The notes below the pieces were generated by a model. It worked only from the letters and a program-made list of their open reading frames with translations. It had not been told where the DNA came from and ran no database searches. Source: Burkholderiaceae bacterium (GTDB lineage Bacteria > Pseudomonadota > Gammaproteobacteria > Burkholderiales > Burkholderiaceae_D). Taken from it: a DNA stretch of 64,000 nt. The translations under genes and the position numbers were made by a program. This document shows, piece after piece, positions 10,645 through 21,676 of this stretch. The stretch covers positions 62,918 through 126,917 of the forward strand of contig JAOASL010000031.1 in assembly GCA_030158675.1 (NCBI GenBank), given 5' to 3'. Positions within the stretch are counted from its first letter, which is position 1. Every line of letters begins with the position of its first letter.

Positions 10645-13515
10645 ATGGAAGAAATTCGCATCCGGGGCGCACGCACCCACAACCTGAAAAACATCAGTCT
10701 CGACCTGCCGCGCGACAAGCTGATCGTGATCACCGGGCTGTCCGGCTCAGGCAAGTCGTCGCTCGCGTTCGATACGCTGTACGCGGAAGGCCAGCGTCGC
10801 TATGTGGAATCGCTGTCGGCCTACGCGCGGCAGTTCCTGCAATTGATGGAAAAGCCGGACGTGGATCTGATCGAGGGCTTGTCTCCGGCGATCTCGATCG
10901 AACAGAAAGCGACTTCGCACAACCCGCGCTCGACCGTCGGCACCGTAACCGAAATTCATGACTACCTTCGCCTGCTCTACGCACGCGTCGGTACGCCGTA
11001 TTGCCCTGACCATCCGGAAAATCCGCTGGCGGCTCAATCGGTGTCGCAAATGGTCGATGCCGTGCTGGCCATGCCGGAAGACAGCCGGCTGATGATTCTT
11101 GCGCCGGTGGTAGCGAACCGCAAAGGCGAGCATATCGAGCTGTTCGAGCAGATGCAGGCACAGGGCTTTGTTCGATTCCGCATTCAGAGCGGCACAGGCG
11201 ACGCAAAGATTTACGAAGCCGATGCGCTGCCAAAACTGAAAAAAACCGAAAAGCATACGATCGACGTCGTGGTCGACCGAGTGAAAGTGCGCGCCGACAT
11301 CAAGCAGCGCCTCGCGGAGAGCTTCGAGACTTCGCTGCGTCTGGCCGACGGCCGTGCGATCGCGCTTGAGATGGATAGCGGCAGCGAGCAACTGTTCTCG
11401 AACAAGTTTGCGTGCCCGACCTGCGGCTATTCATTGCAGGAACTTGAGCCACGGCTGTTCTCGTTCAACAACCCGATGGGCGCCTGTCCCGAATGCGATG
11501 GCCTCGGCCATATCGAGTTCTTCGACCCGAAGCGCATCGTCGCCTTCCCCAACCTGTCGCTGGCCTCTGGCGCAGTGAAAGGCTGGGATCGACGTAACCA
11601 GTTCTATTTTGCGATGCTGTCATCGTTGGCCAAGCATTACGAATTCGATATCGATACGCCGTTCGACCATCTGCCCGAAACAGCGCAGCAGGTGGTGATG
11701 TACGGCTCCGGCAAGGACAAGGTGCCGTTTGCCTACCTGAACGAGCGCGGCCGCACGGTGATTCGCGAGCACAGCTTTGAAGGCGTGGTGACCAATCTCG
11801 AGCGCCGCTATCGCGAGACCGACTCAATGGCGGTCAAGGAAGAGCTGGCAAAGTTCATCAACGAAAAAGAATGTCCGCAATGCCACGGTGCGCGATTGCG
11901 CGTCGAGGCGCGCAATGTGAAAGTCGGCATCGGCTCGCAGCAGCGCGCAATCTTCCAGGTCGCCGCGCTGCCGCTGCGCGAGACGCTGGAATTTTTCGAG
12001 CAGCTGACGCTGAAAGGCGCAAAAAAAGAGATCGCCGACCGCATCATCAAGGAAATCGTCGCGCGTCTGCGCTTCCTGAATAACGTCGGTCTCGACTATC
12101 TGTCACTCGACCGCAGCGCCGACACACTGTCAGGCGGAGAAGCTCAGCGCATTCGCCTCGCGTCACAGATCGGCTCGGGACTGACGGGCGTGATGTACGT
12201 ACTCGACGAACCATCGATCGGCCTGCATCAGCGCGATAACGATCGCCTGATCGCCACGCTGAAGCATCTGCGCGACCTGGGCAACACGGTATTGGTGGTC
12301 GAACACGACGAAGATGCGATTCGCTGCGCGGATCATATCGTTGACATGGGCCCGGGTGCCGGCGTGCATGGCGGCGAAGTGATCGTGCACGGCACGCTGT
12401 CCGACATACTGAAGCATCGCGACTCACTGACCGCGCAATATCTGAACGGCGCGCTGGAAATCGCTGTGCCGCAGCAGCGCGCTGCAATGGATCCGCAGAA
12501 AAAGCTGATCATCAAGGGCGCATGCGGCAACAATCTGAAGCAGGTGACGCTGGAACTCCCGGTCGGGCTGCTGACCTGCGTGACCGGTGTGTCGGGTTCA
12601 GGCAAATCCACTCTGGTCAATGACACACTGCATCATGTGCTTGCACGCCACCTGTACGGCTCGCAGGCCGAGCCGGCCGAGTATGACAGCGTGTCCGGCC
12701 TGGAGCATTTCGACAAAGTGATCGCGGTCGACCAGGCACCGATCGGACGCACGCCGCGCTCAAATCCCGCGACGTATACTGGTTTGTTCACGCCGATCCG
12801 CGAGCTGTTCTCCACCGTACCGCAGGCGAAAGAGCGCGGTTATTCGGCCGGCCGCTTCTCGTTCAACGTCAAAGGCGGACGCTGTGAGGCTTGCCAGGGC
12901 GACGGTGTACTGAAAGTCGAGATGCACTTCCTGCCGGATGTCTATGTACCTTGCGATGTCTGCCACGGCAAACGCTATAACCGCGAGACGCTCGAGGTGC
13001 AGTACAAGGGCAAGAACATCTCGAACGTGCTCGACATGACTGTCGAGGACGCCTTCGAATTCTTCAAGCCGGTCCCGCTGGTTGCGCGCAAGCTGCAAAC
13101 CCTGCTTGATGTCGGCCTCGGCTACATCCGCTTGGGCCAGAGTGCGACCACGCTGTCGGGCGGCGAAGCGCAGCGCGTAAAGCTCTCACTCGAACTGTCG
13201 AAGCGCGATACCGGCCGCACGCTGTACATCCTCGACGAGCCAACCACGGGCCTGCACTTCCACGACATTGCACTGCTGCTGAAGGTGATTCATCGACTGC
13301 GCGACCAGGGCAATACGGTCGTAATCATCGAGCACAATCTCGACGTGATTAAAACCGCCGACTGGCTGGTCGATCTTGGCCCGGAAGGCGGTGCCGGCGG
13401 CGGCCAGATCATCGCCACCGGCACACCCGAAGATGTCGCGAAGGAGCCGGCCAGCTTCACCGGCAAATATCTCGCGTCGATGCTGGCGCAGAAGAAGGAA
13501 AAGAAGCGAGCCTGA
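10645..13515 (+). CDS. uvrA: Excinuclease ABC subunit A
   Basis: UvrA is the damage-recognition ATPase of nucleotide excision repair and loads UvrB at lesions. The 956-residue protein has the first Walker [10 protein letters not shown] (31-39), a zinc finger with C257, C260, C281 and C284, the ABC signature [15 protein letters not shown], a second Walker [10 protein letters not shown], a second zinc module (CEACQGDG and [10 protein letters not shown]) and a second signature [15 protein letters not shown]. It is complete. The start ATG has no clear Shine-Dalgarno sequence, and no CTGT-N8-ACAG SOS box is visible in the 156-bp upstream gap. Confidence 0.98.
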   Translation: MEEIRIRGARTHNLKNISLDLPRDKLIVITGLSGSGKSSLAFDTLYAEGQRRYVESLSAYARQFLQLMEKPDVDLIEGLSPAISIEQKATSHNPRSTVGTVTEIHDYLRLLYARVGTPYCPDHPENPLAAQSVSQMVDAVLAMPEDSRLMILAPVVANRKGEHIELFEQMQAQGFVRFRIQSGTGDAKIYEADALPKLKKTEKHTIDVVVDRVKVRADIKQRLAESFETSLRLADGRAIALEMDSGSEQLFSNKFACPTCGYSLQELEPRLFSFNNPMGACPECDGLGHIEFFDPKRIVAFPNLSLASGAVKGWDRRNQFYFAMLSSLAKHYEFDIDTPFDHLPETAQQVVMYGSGKDKVPFAYLNERGRTVIREHSFEGVVTNLERRYRETDSMAVKEELAKFINEKECPQCHGARLRVEARNVKVGIGSQQRAIFQVAALPLRETLEFFEQLTLKGAKKEIADRIIKEIVARLRFLNNVGLDYLSLDRSADTLSGGEAQRIRLASQIGSGLTGVMYVLDEPSIGLHQRDNDRLIATLKHLRDLGNTVLVVEHDEDAIRCADHIVDMGPGAGVHGGEVIVHGTLSDILKHRDSLTAQYLNGALEIAVPQQRAAMDPQKKLIIKGACGNNLKQVTLELPVGLLTCVTGVSGSGKSTLVNDTLHHVLARHLYGSQAEPAEYDSVSGLEHFDKVIAVDQAPIGRTPRSNPATYTGLFTPIRELFSTVPQAKERGYSAGRFSFNVKGGRCEACQGDGVLKVEMHFLPDVYVPCDVCHGKRYNRETLEVQYKGKNISNVLDMTVEDAFEFFKPVPLVARKLQTLLDVGLGYIRLGQSATTLSGGEAQRVKLSLELSKRDTGRTLYILDEPTTGLHFHDIALLLKVIHRLRDQGNTVVIIEHNLDVIKTADWLVDLGPEGGAGGGQIIATGTPEDVAKEPASFTGKYLASMLAQKKEKKRA

Positions 13516-13593
13516 AAAAAACAGCCAGGCCGGCGCGGAACGGCCGGGGTTGAAAACCGTTTGGGAGCCGTTTTAAGCGTGTTGTCGAACGAT

Positions 13594-14502
13594 TTATTTC
13601 AGGCCCAGCCACAGTCCAAGCGGGACAAAACCCAACGCAGCGATGTTGCCCAGCATGACGATACCGGCGACCTTGTCCGGCTCCTGCCGATAAGATTCGG
13701 CGACCATGAAGCTGAACACGGCCGGCGGCAGCGAGGCGAACAGGTACACCTGACCGCGCTGGACTGCCGTCAGCGTCAGCAGATGGTCCATACCGATGGC
13801 GACCGCGAGGCCGGCCAGCGGGCAGACCAAAGCGCCCGTCAGGCCAATGCGCCAGCTGCGGAAATTCACATCGAGCATGCGCACACCCAGCGCAAGCAGC
13901 ATCAGCGGAATGCTGGCCTCGCCCAGCATGCGCAGGGCCTGCATCAGCTCCGCAGGCAACCTGAGCTTCAGCACCGCGAACAGCATGCCCGTCATCATCG
14001 CCAGCATCATCGGGTTCTTGAACATCGCCAGCGTTGCCCGGTGTGTGCCGTGCCGGCCGCTCTCAAGAATGCGGATGCCGACCGTGAAGTACACCAGGCT
14101 GCCGGCCATGAACATGGCAGCGGCTTCGGACAGGCCGGATGGGCCGAACGCCAGGATGGCCAGCGGTATCCCCATATTGCCGCAATTGTTGTAGATCATC
14201 GGCGGCACGAACGTGCGCACGTCATAACCGAACAGGCGCGCGACCGGCCACGCCAGCAAGCCCGAACCCAGCGAGATGAGCCCGCCGGCCAGAATCAGCG
14301 GCAGGTTCGCCATTAAGTCGAAGTCCTTCGACGCCAGCGCCGAAAATAGTAGCAGCGGGCACAGCAGTTCGGCGCTGTAGCGGTTCACCGCTGCCATTTC
14401 TCTCTTGATCACATCGCCGCGCAGACGCGCATAGGCGTAACCAACGGCGACCGTCAGGAGAACGGGAAAAATAATGCTGGCAATACGCTGAAGTGCTTCC
14501 AT
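13594..14502 (-). CDS. AEC family permease
   Basis: This is a 302-residue auxin efflux carrier family (AEC) membrane protein. It has about ten hydrophobic segments in two halves and the family's conserved NNCGNMGIPLAILAFG region in the middle. Bacterial members move small organic acids or amino acids; the substrate here cannot be predicted. It ends facing uvrA and lies 16 bp downstream of the KefB/C-type antiporter gene on the same strand, so it may share its transcript. Confidence 0.88.
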   Translation of the reverse strand: MEALQRIASIIFPVLLTVAVGYAYARLRGDVIKREMAAVNRYSAELLCPLLLFSALASKDFDLMANLPLILAGGLISLGSGLLAWPVARLFGYDVRTFVPPMIYNNCGNMGIPLAILAFGPSGLSEAAAMFMAGSLVYFTVGIRILESGRHGTHRATLAMFKNPMMLAMMTGMLFAVLKLRLPAELMQALRMLGEASIPLMLLALGVRMLDVNFRSWRIGLTGALVCPLAGLAVAIGMDHLLTLTAVQRGQVYLFASLPPAVFSFMVAESYRQEPDKVAGIVMLGNIAALGFVPLGLWLGLK

Positions 14503-14518
14503 GAATTTCTAAATTTTG

Positions 14519-16501
14519 TCAGAGCAGTCGGGTACGCGCACGCTCGACCGCCTCTGCGGTGCCGCGCAACACGACGACGTCGTCCGCTTCGAGTCGGGTG
14601 TCAAGAGAAAAGGGAATACGGTTCTTGCCGCGTCGCACGGCGGTGACCTCGGCACCAAGTTCGGACAGACCGAGGTCGGAAAATTGCCGGCCGATCGCAG
14701 CCGCGCTTTCGTTCAGCGCCACCGAGTGCAGTCGGACCTGCAGACGATCGTCGTCATCCGCCAAGTCATCGGCGCCATGAAAATAACCACGCATCGATGC
14801 ATAGCGCTCGCTGCGCGCGCGCTGCACCCGGTGCACCACGCGCCGCAACGGCACGCCCATGACCAGCAGCGCATGCGACGCCAGCATCAGGCTGCTCTCG
14901 ATGGTCTCCGGCACCACTTCATCGGCGCCGCCGGCGCGCAGTTTGTCGAGGTCGGTCTCGTCCGCGCTGCGCACGATGGCTGGCAGCGTCGGCGCCAGTT
15001 CATTAGCAAAGTGCAGCGTGCGCAAGGCCGCCTGCGTATCCGCATAGGTGACCACCAGCGCCGCCGCACGATGGATGCCGGCTGCAATCAGGCTCTCGCG
15101 CCGCGAGGTGTCGCCATACGATACTTTCGCGCCGGCCGCCTGCGCATCCTGCACGCGCTGCGGATCGAGGTCGAGCGCATGATAGGAAATGTTTTCCTCT
15201 TCCAGCAGCCGCGCAATGCTCTGCCCGGTACGGCCGAAGCCGGCGATGATCACGTGCTTCTCCTGACCCATGGTGCGCGTCGCCAGACTGGTCAGCGCCA
15301 GCGACTGCTGCATCCATTCGTTGCGGGACAGGCGTAGCACGATGCGATCGGCATTCGCGATCAGGAAAGGCGTGACCAGCATCGACAGCACCATCGCCGC
15401 CAAGATCATCTGCGTGATGCCGCTGTCGATCAGACCCAGCTCGCCGGCCTGACTCAGCAGCACGAAACCGAATTCTCCTCCTTGCGCAAGCGCGAGACCC
15501 GTACGAATCGCCACACCGGCCGACGCACCGAACAGCCGCGCCAGCAACATGATCACGCCAAACTTCAGCAACAACGGCACCAGCAGCAAGGCAAGCACCA
15601 GCAGCAGGTTGTCGAATACCAGCCGCATATCGAGCATCATGCCAACGGATATAAAAAACAGTCCGAGCAGCACATCGCGGAACGGCTTGATGTCCTCTTC
15701 CACCTGCAGCCTGAATTCGGTTTCCGAGATCAGCATACCGGCGATGAACGCGCCGAGCGCCAGCGACAGACCGGCAATCTCCGTGATCCACGCAGCCCCC
15801 AGCGTGACCAGCAGCAGATTCAGCATGAACAATTCCTGCGAACGACGCTGCACCACAATGCGGAACCAGCGGCGTAACAGCACTTGCCCGAACGACAGCA
15901 GCAAGGCCAGCACGAATACCGCCTTGATGGCCGCCAGCCCCAAGTCGGTGAACAGATCGGCGCCAGGACGCGCCAGCGCGGGGATCAGGATCAGCAGCGG
16001 CACCACGGCCAGATCCTGGAACAGCAGGATTGCCGTGATGCGCCGCCCGTGCTCGCTTTCCAGTTCCAGCCGCTCAGTCAGCAGCTTCAGGACGATCGCC
16101 GTGGACGACATGGCCAGTGCGCTGCCGAGCGCGAACGATGATCCCCATTGCAGCGCGAATTGGTCCGGAAGCATCCAGGCCAGCGCAGCGCTGCCGGCCA
16201 TGATCACGGCAACGGTCACGACCACCTGCGCCATGCCGAGTCCGAACACATTGCGGCGCATCGCTTTGAGCTTCGGCAGCGAAAATTCCAGCCCGATCGA
16301 GAACATCAGGAACACCACGCCAAACTCCGCCAGCGTGCTGGTCGCAGTGCTCTCTGAAGCCAGTCCAAGCGCGTGCGGACCAATCAACACCCCGACAATC
16401 AGATAACCCAGCATCGGTGGCTGCTTCAGCATGCGAAATGCCACCACACCCAGCACGGCAGCGATCAGCAGAATCAACGTGATTTCGAGAGTGGAATGCA
16501 T
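14519..16501 (-). CDS. KefB/KefC-type monovalent cation:proton antiporter
   Basis: This CPA2 antiporter has 660 residues from the start at 16501 (MHSTLEITLILLIAAVLG). The open frame extends upstream to 16705, but that stretch is polar and would invade the divergent kdsD gene. About 12 membrane segments with GYLIVGVLIGPHALG and LMFSIGLEFSL are followed by a TrkA-N Rossmann domain (HVIIAGFGRTGQS), then a TrkA-C domain ending in VVVLRGTAEAVERA. The two C-terminal regulatory domains suggest nucleotide or redox control. It is distinct from the YbaL homologue at the left edge. No strong Shine-Dalgarno sequence precedes the start. Confidence 0.9.
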   Translation of the reverse strand: MHSTLEITLILLIAAVLGVVAFRMLKQPPMLGYLIVGVLIGPHALGLASESTATSTLAEFGVVFLMFSIGLEFSLPKLKAMRRNVFGLGMAQVVVTVAVIMAGSAALAWMLPDQFALQWGSSFALGSALAMSSTAIVLKLLTERLELESEHGRRITAILLFQDLAVVPLLILIPALARPGADLFTDLGLAAIKAVFVLALLLSFGQVLLRRWFRIVVQRRSQELFMLNLLLVTLGAAWITEIAGLSLALGAFIAGMLISETEFRLQVEEDIKPFRDVLLGLFFISVGMMLDMRLVFDNLLLVLALLLVPLLLKFGVIMLLARLFGASAGVAIRTGLALAQGGEFGFVLLSQAGELGLIDSGITQMILAAMVLSMLVTPFLIANADRIVLRLSRNEWMQQSLALTSLATRTMGQEKHVIIAGFGRTGQSIARLLEEENISYHALDLDPQRVQDAQAAGAKVSYGDTSRRESLIAAGIHRAAALVVTYADTQAALRTLHFANELAPTLPAIVRSADETDLDKLRAGGADEVVPETIESSLMLASHALLVMGVPLRRVVHRVQRARSERYASMRGYFHGADDLADDDDRLQVRLHSVALNESAAAIGRQFSDLGLSELGAEVTAVRRGKNRIPFSLDTRLEADDVVVLRGTAEAVERARTRLL

Positions 16502-16603
16502 GAGACGAGTTGGACGGATTACAGCGATGCGCCGCGCAGTCCGTCGGCTCGGAGAGTCGAGGATTTCTTGCGTCTGGCAGGTTTTTTGCTTTACGTATTC
16601 GGC

Positions 16604-16609
16604 TATACT
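16604..16609 (+). promoter_or_regulatory. Candidate -10 box of the kdsD-lpt operon
   Basis: TATACT lies six bases before the kdsD ATG. If transcription begins at the usual distance, the mRNA would start at or next to the ATG. No convincing -35 box or Shine-Dalgarno sequence is visible. An undetected promoter further upstream is possible. Confidence 0.35.
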
Positions 16610-16615
16610 CTGCGC

Positions 16616-17644
16616 ATGAGTGTAACGCATGAAAAAAATTCCTCGAAGCATTTTGACAACGCGGCCGCCGCGCGCGCGCTGCAACTTGCCGAGCAGACCT
16701 TGCAAATCGAGGCCGATGCGATCCTCGCACTGAAGTCGCGGCTGTCAACTGCGTCGGACCATGCGTTTGCGCGTGCCATTGCATTGCTGCTGGGCTGTAG
16801 CGGCCGGGTCGTTGTATCGGGCATGGGAAAATCCGGCCATATCGCACGCAAGATTGCAGCGACGCTCGCATCGACCGGCACGCCGGCAATGTTCGTTCAC
16901 CCGGGCGAGGCCGCCCATGGCGACCTCGGCATGGTGACGGAGGCCGACGCCGTGATTGCCATCTCGAACTCCGGTGAATCGGATGAGTTGCTGGCCATCG
17001 TTCCAGTGATCAAGCGGCTTGGCGCCAAGCTGGTTTCCATGACCGGCCGCCCGGACTCTTCGCTGGCCCGGCTCGCTGACGTGCACCTCGATATCGGCGT
17101 GGCGCGCGAAGCCTGTCCGCTGAATCTGGCGCCAACGGCAAGCACCACGGCAACGCTTGCGATGGGCGACGCGCTCGCGGTTGCGCTGCTCGACGCGCGC
17201 GGTTTTCGCGAGGAAGATTTTGCGCGCTCGCACCCGGGCGGTGCACTTGGCCGGCGCTTGCTGACGCATGTGCACGACATCATGCGTACCGGCGACGCGG
17301 TTCCCAGCGTCGGACCGGACCGGCCGTTGACGCAGGCGCTGCTGGAGATCACCCGCAAAGGCATGGCGATGACAGCTGTCGTCGACGCTGACTCGCACGT
17401 GCTTGGCATCTTTACCGACGGCGACCTGCGCCGCCTGATCGAGCAAGGCAAAGATTTCTCGCGCACCATCATCCGCGACGTGATGCACGCGAATCCGCGC
17501 GTGGTGAATCCTGAACAGCTGGCCGTCGACGCAGTCGATCTGATGGAAGAATTTCGCATCAACCAAGTGCTGGTCACCGATGCCGATGGCAAGCTGGTCG
17601 GCGCGCTGCACATCCACGACCTGACACGGGCGAAGGTGATCTGA
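16616..17644 (+). CDS. kdsD: Arabinose-5-phosphate isomerase
   Basis: KdsD (KpsF/GutQ family) converts ribulose 5-phosphate to arabinose 5-phosphate, the first committed precursor of Kdo for LPS. The 342-residue protein has an N-terminal SIS domain with VVSGMGKSGHIARKIAATLA and AISNSGESDE, the family stretch APTASTTATLAMGDALAVALL, then SHPGGALGRRLL and two CBS domains (about 215-340). I chose the ATG at 16616 because homologous sequence begins shortly after it and upstream codons look non-coding. Its TGA overlaps the kdsC ATG, so the two are translationally coupled. Confidence 0.95.
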   Translation: MSVTHEKNSSKHFDNAAAARALQLAEQTLQIEADAILALKSRLSTASDHAFARAIALLLGCSGRVVVSGMGKSGHIARKIAATLASTGTPAMFVHPGEAAHGDLGMVTEADAVIAISNSGESDELLAIVPVIKRLGAKLVSMTGRPDSSLARLADVHLDIGVAREACPLNLAPTASTTATLAMGDALAVALLDARGFREEDFARSHPGGALGRRLLTHVHDIMRTGDAVPSVGPDRPLTQALLEITRKGMAMTAVVDADSHVLGIFTDGDLRRLIEQGKDFSRTIIRDVMHANPRVVNPEQLAVDAVDLMEEFRINQVLVTDADGKLVGALHIHDLTRAKVI

Positions 17645-18180
17645 TGAACACCGTCCGCCACCCTGCGGCCGAGCGTGCCGGCCGTGTGAAACTGATGATC
17701 TTCGACGTGGATGGCGTACTCACCGACGGCGGCCTGCGCTACGGACCTGATGGTGAAATGTTCAAGACATTCAACGTGCTCGACGGCCACGGCATCAAAC
17801 TGCTGCAGCAATCCGGCGTGAAAGCGGCAATCATCAGCGCGCGCAATTCGCCGGTTGTGGCGAAGCGCGCAACAGATCTGGGCATCGCGGTGCTGATGCA
17901 GGGCGTGCACGACAAGCGGCGCGCGTTCGAACAGGTTCTGTCAGAGCTGAACCTTGCGGCTGCCGATTGCGGCTTCATGGGCGACGACGTGATCGATTTG
18001 CCCGTGATGACACGCGTGGCCTTTGCCGCCAGCGTGCCGAACGGGCATCCTGAGGTTCGCTCACGCGCACACTACGTCAGCGCGGCGCGCGGCGGCCAGG
18101 GTGCTGCACGCGAAGTATGCGACTTCATCCTGCAGGCGCAGGGGCATTACGAGGCGGCGCTGGCGCCGTATCTTGAGTGA
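17644..18180 (+). CDS. kdsC: 3-deoxy-D-manno-octulosonate 8-phosphate phosphatase
   Basis: KdsC removes phosphate from Kdo 8-phosphate to give free Kdo. The 178-residue HAD-superfamily protein has the nucleophile motif DVDGVLTDG near residues 22-30, motif II ISARNSP, and the metal-binding GDDVIDLPVM. It lacks a cap domain, as usual for this tetrameric C0 type. It overlaps kdsD by one base and lptC by four. Confidence 0.96.
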   Translation: MNTVRHPAAERAGRVKLMIFDVDGVLTDGGLRYGPDGEMFKTFNVLDGHGIKLLQQSGVKAAIISARNSPVVAKRATDLGIAVLMQGVHDKRRAFEQVLSELNLAAADCGFMGDDVIDLPVMTRVAFAASVPNGHPEVRSRAHYVSAARGGQGAAREVCDFILQAQGHYEAALAPYLE

Positions 18181-18764
18181 ATTATTCGCTGCAAAGGCGA
18201 CTGCCGGCCCTGCTCACGCTGGGCCTGTTTCTGTTACTGGCCAGCTTCAGCCTGTGGATGCTGAAGGTCGCGCAACGCACTGACGGCAATACGCAGGCGA
18301 CGGGCCAGCGCACCGAACCGGACTACGTGATCGAAGGTTTCCGCTACGTCAAAGTCGCCCGCGATGGCGGTGCTGAATATGTGATAGAGGGTGACAAGCT
18401 GGCGCACGATCCCGTCAGCGACGACAGCCTGATCACCCGACCGCGTCTTAACAGCTATGCACCGGGCCGGGCGCCGATGACGCTGACGGCAGAGCGCGCC
18501 CGCATCAACAATGATCACAGCGAATTTCACCTGATCGACAACGTCCGCCTGGATCGCCCGCAAACACGCGGCAGCGAGGCCCTGACGGTCGAATCGGATT
18601 ACATGCTGGTGCTGCCGAATCAGGATCTCGTGAAGACGGATCATGCCGTGCGCGCACAGCTCGGCAATTCCACGCTGGAAGGCGTCGGCATGGTGGCCGA
18701 CAACAAGAAACGGCAGCTAACGCTGCAAAGCCGGGTCAACGCGACCTACCTGAAATCAAAATAA
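18177..18764 (+). CDS. lptC: LPS export ABC transporter periplasmic protein LptC
   Basis: LptC is a bitopic inner-membrane protein that passes LPS from the LptBFG transporter to LptA. It starts with GTG overlapping the kdsC stop (GTGA). The 195-residue chain has one N-terminal membrane segment (about 9-31) and a periplasmic beta-jellyroll domain with the OstA-like run of TADRARIN-type repeats (LTAERARINNDHSEFHLIDN). Its identity rests as much on position between kdsC and lptA as on sequence, which is weakly conserved in this family. Confidence 0.92.
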   Translation: MNYSLQRRLPALLTLGLFLLLASFSLWMLKVAQRTDGNTQATGQRTEPDYVIEGFRYVKVARDGGAEYVIEGDKLAHDPVSDDSLITRPRLNSYAPGRAPMTLTAERARINNDHSEFHLIDNVRLDRPQTRGSEALTVESDYMLVLPNQDLVKTDHAVRAQLGNSTLEGVGMVADNKKRQLTLQSRVNATYLKSK

Positions 18765-18779
18765 GGCCGGAGAGACAAG

Positions 18780-19355
18780 ATGAAAAATACTTCCCGATCG
18801 ATTTTCCTTGCGCTGACATTCACATCGCTGGGCTGGCTCGTCACTGGAACCGCACGCGCCGAAAAGGCCGACCGCGACAAGCCTACCAATGTCGAAGCCA
18901 ATCAAATGTTTTACGACGAAGCCAAGCAGGTCAACACCTTTGTCGGCAATGTGGTTCTCACGCGCGGCACGCTGGTGATGCACGCGGAAAAACTGTTGAT
19001 CAAGCAGGATGGCGCGGGCTACCAGTTCGCTACGATGTTCGCGGTGGCCGGCGGCGTGACCAAGTTCCGCCAAAAGCGCGACGGTGGCAAGGACCTGTGG
19101 ATCGAGGGCTATGCTGCCGACCGCATCGAATACGACACCAAGACCGAAGTCGCCAAACTGTACAAGAATGCGAAGGTGAAAATGCTCGACACCGGCCGGG
19201 TGACCGACGAAGTTGAAGGCGAGTTGATTTCCTACGACAGCCGCACGGAGTTCTACACCGTGTCCGGCTCGACCAATCCGGACGGCAAGGGCGGCGGTCG
19301 CATCCGCGCCGTAATCCAGCCGCGCGTCCAGGAAAAGCAGGGCGATGACAAGTAA
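18780..19355 (+). CDS. lptA: LPS transport periplasmic protein LptA
   Basis: LptA forms the periplasmic bridge that carries LPS to the outer membrane. The 191-residue protein has a cleavable signal peptide ending near ARA (residues 1-27). It continues with an OstA_N domain starting [24 protein letters not shown], in two pieces for reading, typical of the fold. The last 11 bp overlap lptB in another frame. Confidence 0.95.
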   Translation: MKNTSRSIFLALTFTSLGWLVTGTARAEKADRDKPTNVEANQMFYDEAKQVNTFVGNVVLTRGTLVMHAEKLLIKQDGAGYQFATMFAVAGGVTKFRQKRDGGKDLWIEGYAADRIEYDTKTEVAKLYKNAKVKMLDTGRVTDEVEGELISYDSRTEFYTVSGSTNPDGKGGGRIRAVIQPRVQEKQGDDK

Positions 19356-20097
19356 GCCAGTCAGCACGCTGCAGGTACGCAATCTGCAGAAAAGCTATGG
19401 TGCGCGACAGGTCGTGCACGACGTGTCGCTGGACGTTGCCAGCGGCGAAGTGATTGGACTGCTCGGCCCGAACGGCGCCGGCAAAACCACGTCTTTTTAC
19501 ATGATCGTGGGCCTGGTGCCGTCGGAAGGCGGCGAGATCCTGCTCGATGGCGAGCGCCTGTCAGACCTGCCGATCCACCGCCGTGCGGAACGCGGTCTGT
19601 CCTACCTGCCGCAAGAAGCGTCGGTATTCCGCAAGCTGTCAGTCGAGGACAATATCCGCGCCGTGCTCGAGCTGCAAAAAGTGGACGGTGCGGCGCTGGC
19701 CGGCGACGAGATCGAACGGCGGCTTGAACTGCTGCTGGCGGAACTGCAGATCGAGAAGCTGCGTGACAGCCCTTCTCTGGCGCTGTCCGGTGGTGAACGA
19801 CGTCGCGTCGAAATTGCGCGCGCGCTTGCAACCAGCCCGCGCTTTATCCTTCTCGACGAGCCTTTCGCGGGCGTCGATCCGATCGCAGTGATCGAAATCC
19901 AGCGCATCGTCCGCTTCCTGAAAGATCGCGGAATCGGGGTGCTGATCACGGATCACAACGTGCGCGAGACCCTGGGCATTTGCGATCGTGCATACATCAT
20001 CAACCAGGGCTCGGTCCTGGCCTCCGGCAGTCCTGACGAAATCATCGGCAACGAATCAGTTCGCCGTGTCTATCTGGGCGAGCACTTCCGGATGTAG
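19345..20097 (+). CDS. lptB: LPS export ABC transporter ATP-binding protein LptB
   Basis: LptB is the cytoplasmic ATPase that drives LPS extraction by LptFG. The 250 residues show Walker [10 protein letters not shown] (41-49), the Q-loop region [12 protein letters not shown], the signature [15 protein letters not shown], Walker [14 protein letters not shown] and the switch histidine in LITDHNVRE. Length is normal. It overlaps lptA, and rpoN begins 11 bp later, the usual order in proteobacteria. lptF and lptG are not in the window. Confidence 0.97.
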   Translation: MTSKPVSTLQVRNLQKSYGARQVVHDVSLDVASGEVIGLLGPNGAGKTTSFYMIVGLVPSEGGEILLDGERLSDLPIHRRAERGLSYLPQEASVFRKLSVEDNIRAVLELQKVDGAALAGDEIERRLELLLAELQIEKLRDSPSLALSGGERRRVEIARALATSPRFILLDEPFAGVDPIAVIEIQRIVRFLKDRGIGVLITDHNVRETLGICDRAYIINQGSVLASGSPDEIIGNESVRRVYLGEHFRM

Positions 20098-20108
20098 GCA
20101 TCAAGCCA

Positions 20109-21572
20109 ATGAAGCAAACCCTACAGCTACGCGTTTCACAACATCTTGCACTGACACCGCAACTGCAACAGTCCATCCGGCTGCTGCAGCTGTCGACGCT
20201 GGAACTACACCAGGAACTCGAGCAAATGCTGATCGAGAATCCGCTGCTTGAGCGCCTCGACGATCCTCTCGATCATTCTGTGCGACTGCTCGGCGATGGC
20301 GCACTCAGTCCGGCACCGACTGCGCCGGCGACAACGGTGGCCGAATCGCAAGGCGAAAGCGGCGGCGACTTCGAAGGCGGCAGCGCAGATGAGGGCGGCA
20401 GCGGCAGTGATGCCGATTGGAGTTTCGATGACGTTGCACGCGCCGCCAAGGCCCCGGAAGACGATAATGCGCGGCCGCAACTGGAGGCACATGAATCGAC
20501 ACTGCGCGAACATCTGCAGGAACAACTCGTCGTCACCGCCTGTGGCCGGCGCGATCGTGCGCTGGTCGAATTGCTGATCGATGCACTCGACGACAATGGC
20601 TACATTGAAGAGTCGCTTGACGCCATCCACGCACGGCTGCCGGAAGAGCTCGGCATCGAGCCTGAAGAGCTGACGATCGCGCTGAAACTGCTGCAGAGCT
20701 TCGACCCGGCGGGCGTGGGCGCGCGCAATGCATCCGAATGTCTGTCGATCCAGATCCGTAGAATGGAAAACACGCCCATGGTGACGCGGCGGATGGCGCT
20801 GACCCTGGTGGAAAATTACCTTGAACTATTTGCACAGCGCGAGTTCAACAAACTGAAAAAAGCACTCGATTGCGATGACGAAGATTTGCGCGAGGCGCAG
20901 GCCGTGATCCGGCGCTGCAACCCGCATCCGGGAGCGGCTTTCGCAGGCGATGCGTCGGATTACGTCGTGCCGGATGTGATCGTGAAACGGGCAAAGGGCA
21001 ACTGGCAGGTGACCCTGAACCGGGATGTGATGCCGAAACTGCGCGTGAACGCAATGTACGCAAATATCCTGAAGCAGAACAAAGGCGACGGATCGCTGTC
21101 ATCCCAGCTACAGGAAGCCAAATGGCTGATCAAAAACATGCGGCAGCGCTTCGACACAATCTTGCGAGTCGCACAGGCGATTGTCGATCGTCAACGTAAT
21201 TTTTTCTCGCACGGCGCGGTCGCGATGCGGCCTCTTGTCCTGCGTGAAATTGCTGATACACTGGGCCTGCACGAGAGCACTATTTCTCGTGTAACAACGC
21301 AGAAGTACATGCTGACGCCCCATGGCATGTTCGAACTTAAATATTTCTTCGGTAGCCATGTGGCGACTGAGGCGGGCGGCGAAGCTTCCTCTACGGCAAT
21401 ACGTGCGTTGATCAAACAATTGATAGGAGCTGAGGACCCGAAAAATCCATTTTCCGATAGCAAAATCACGGACATGCTGGCCGAACAGGGAATGGTTGTC
21501 GCGAGGCGCACCGTCGCCAAATATCGCGAAGCGTTGAAAATTCCCCCAGTTAATCTTCGCAAGTCCCTCTGA
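20109..21572 (+). CDS. rpoN: RNA polymerase sigma-54 factor
   Basis: Sigma-54 directs RNA polymerase to -24/-12 promoters and needs enhancer-binding ATPases. The glutamine- and leucine-rich region I is at the N-terminus ([20 protein letters not shown]). An acidic, low-complexity region II covers about 60-120. The core-binding domain and DNA-binding helix-turn-helix follow ([16 protein letters not shown]), and the RpoN box [11 protein letters not shown] is near the end. The 487 residues are typical. It sits between lptB and hpf as in most beta- and gammaproteobacteria. Confidence 0.98.
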   Translation: MKQTLQLRVSQHLALTPQLQQSIRLLQLSTLELHQELEQMLIENPLLERLDDPLDHSVRLLGDGALSPAPTAPATTVAESQGESGGDFEGGSADEGGSGSDADWSFDDVARAAKAPEDDNARPQLEAHESTLREHLQEQLVVTACGRRDRALVELLIDALDDNGYIEESLDAIHARLPEELGIEPEELTIALKLLQSFDPAGVGARNASECLSIQIRRMENTPMVTRRMALTLVENYLELFAQREFNKLKKALDCDDEDLREAQAVIRRCNPHPGAAFAGDASDYVVPDVIVKRAKGNWQVTLNRDVMPKLRVNAMYANILKQNKGDGSLSSQLQEAKWLIKNMRQRFDTILRVAQAIVDRQRNFFSHGAVAMRPLVLREIADTLGLHESTISRVTTQKYMLTPHGMFELKYFFGSHVATEAGGEASSTAIRALIKQLIGAEDPKNPFSDSKITDMLAEQGMVVARRTVAKYREALKIPPVNLRKSL

Positions 21573-21676
21573 TCGAAACGATTCCAGAGTTTTCAACGGT
21601 TGCTGCGTTCCGTCCGGCCTGCTTGCCGGCGGTGCTAGCCGGATCCTCCAGCGACGCAATGCAAGGAGTGCTGTGT

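Noticed and set aside
13516..13593. Terminator between uvrA and the AEC gene
   Set aside because: GGCCG/CGGCC and AAAAC/GTTTT segments are present but the stems are short or imperfect and no proper T run follows a stable stem, so it was not listed.
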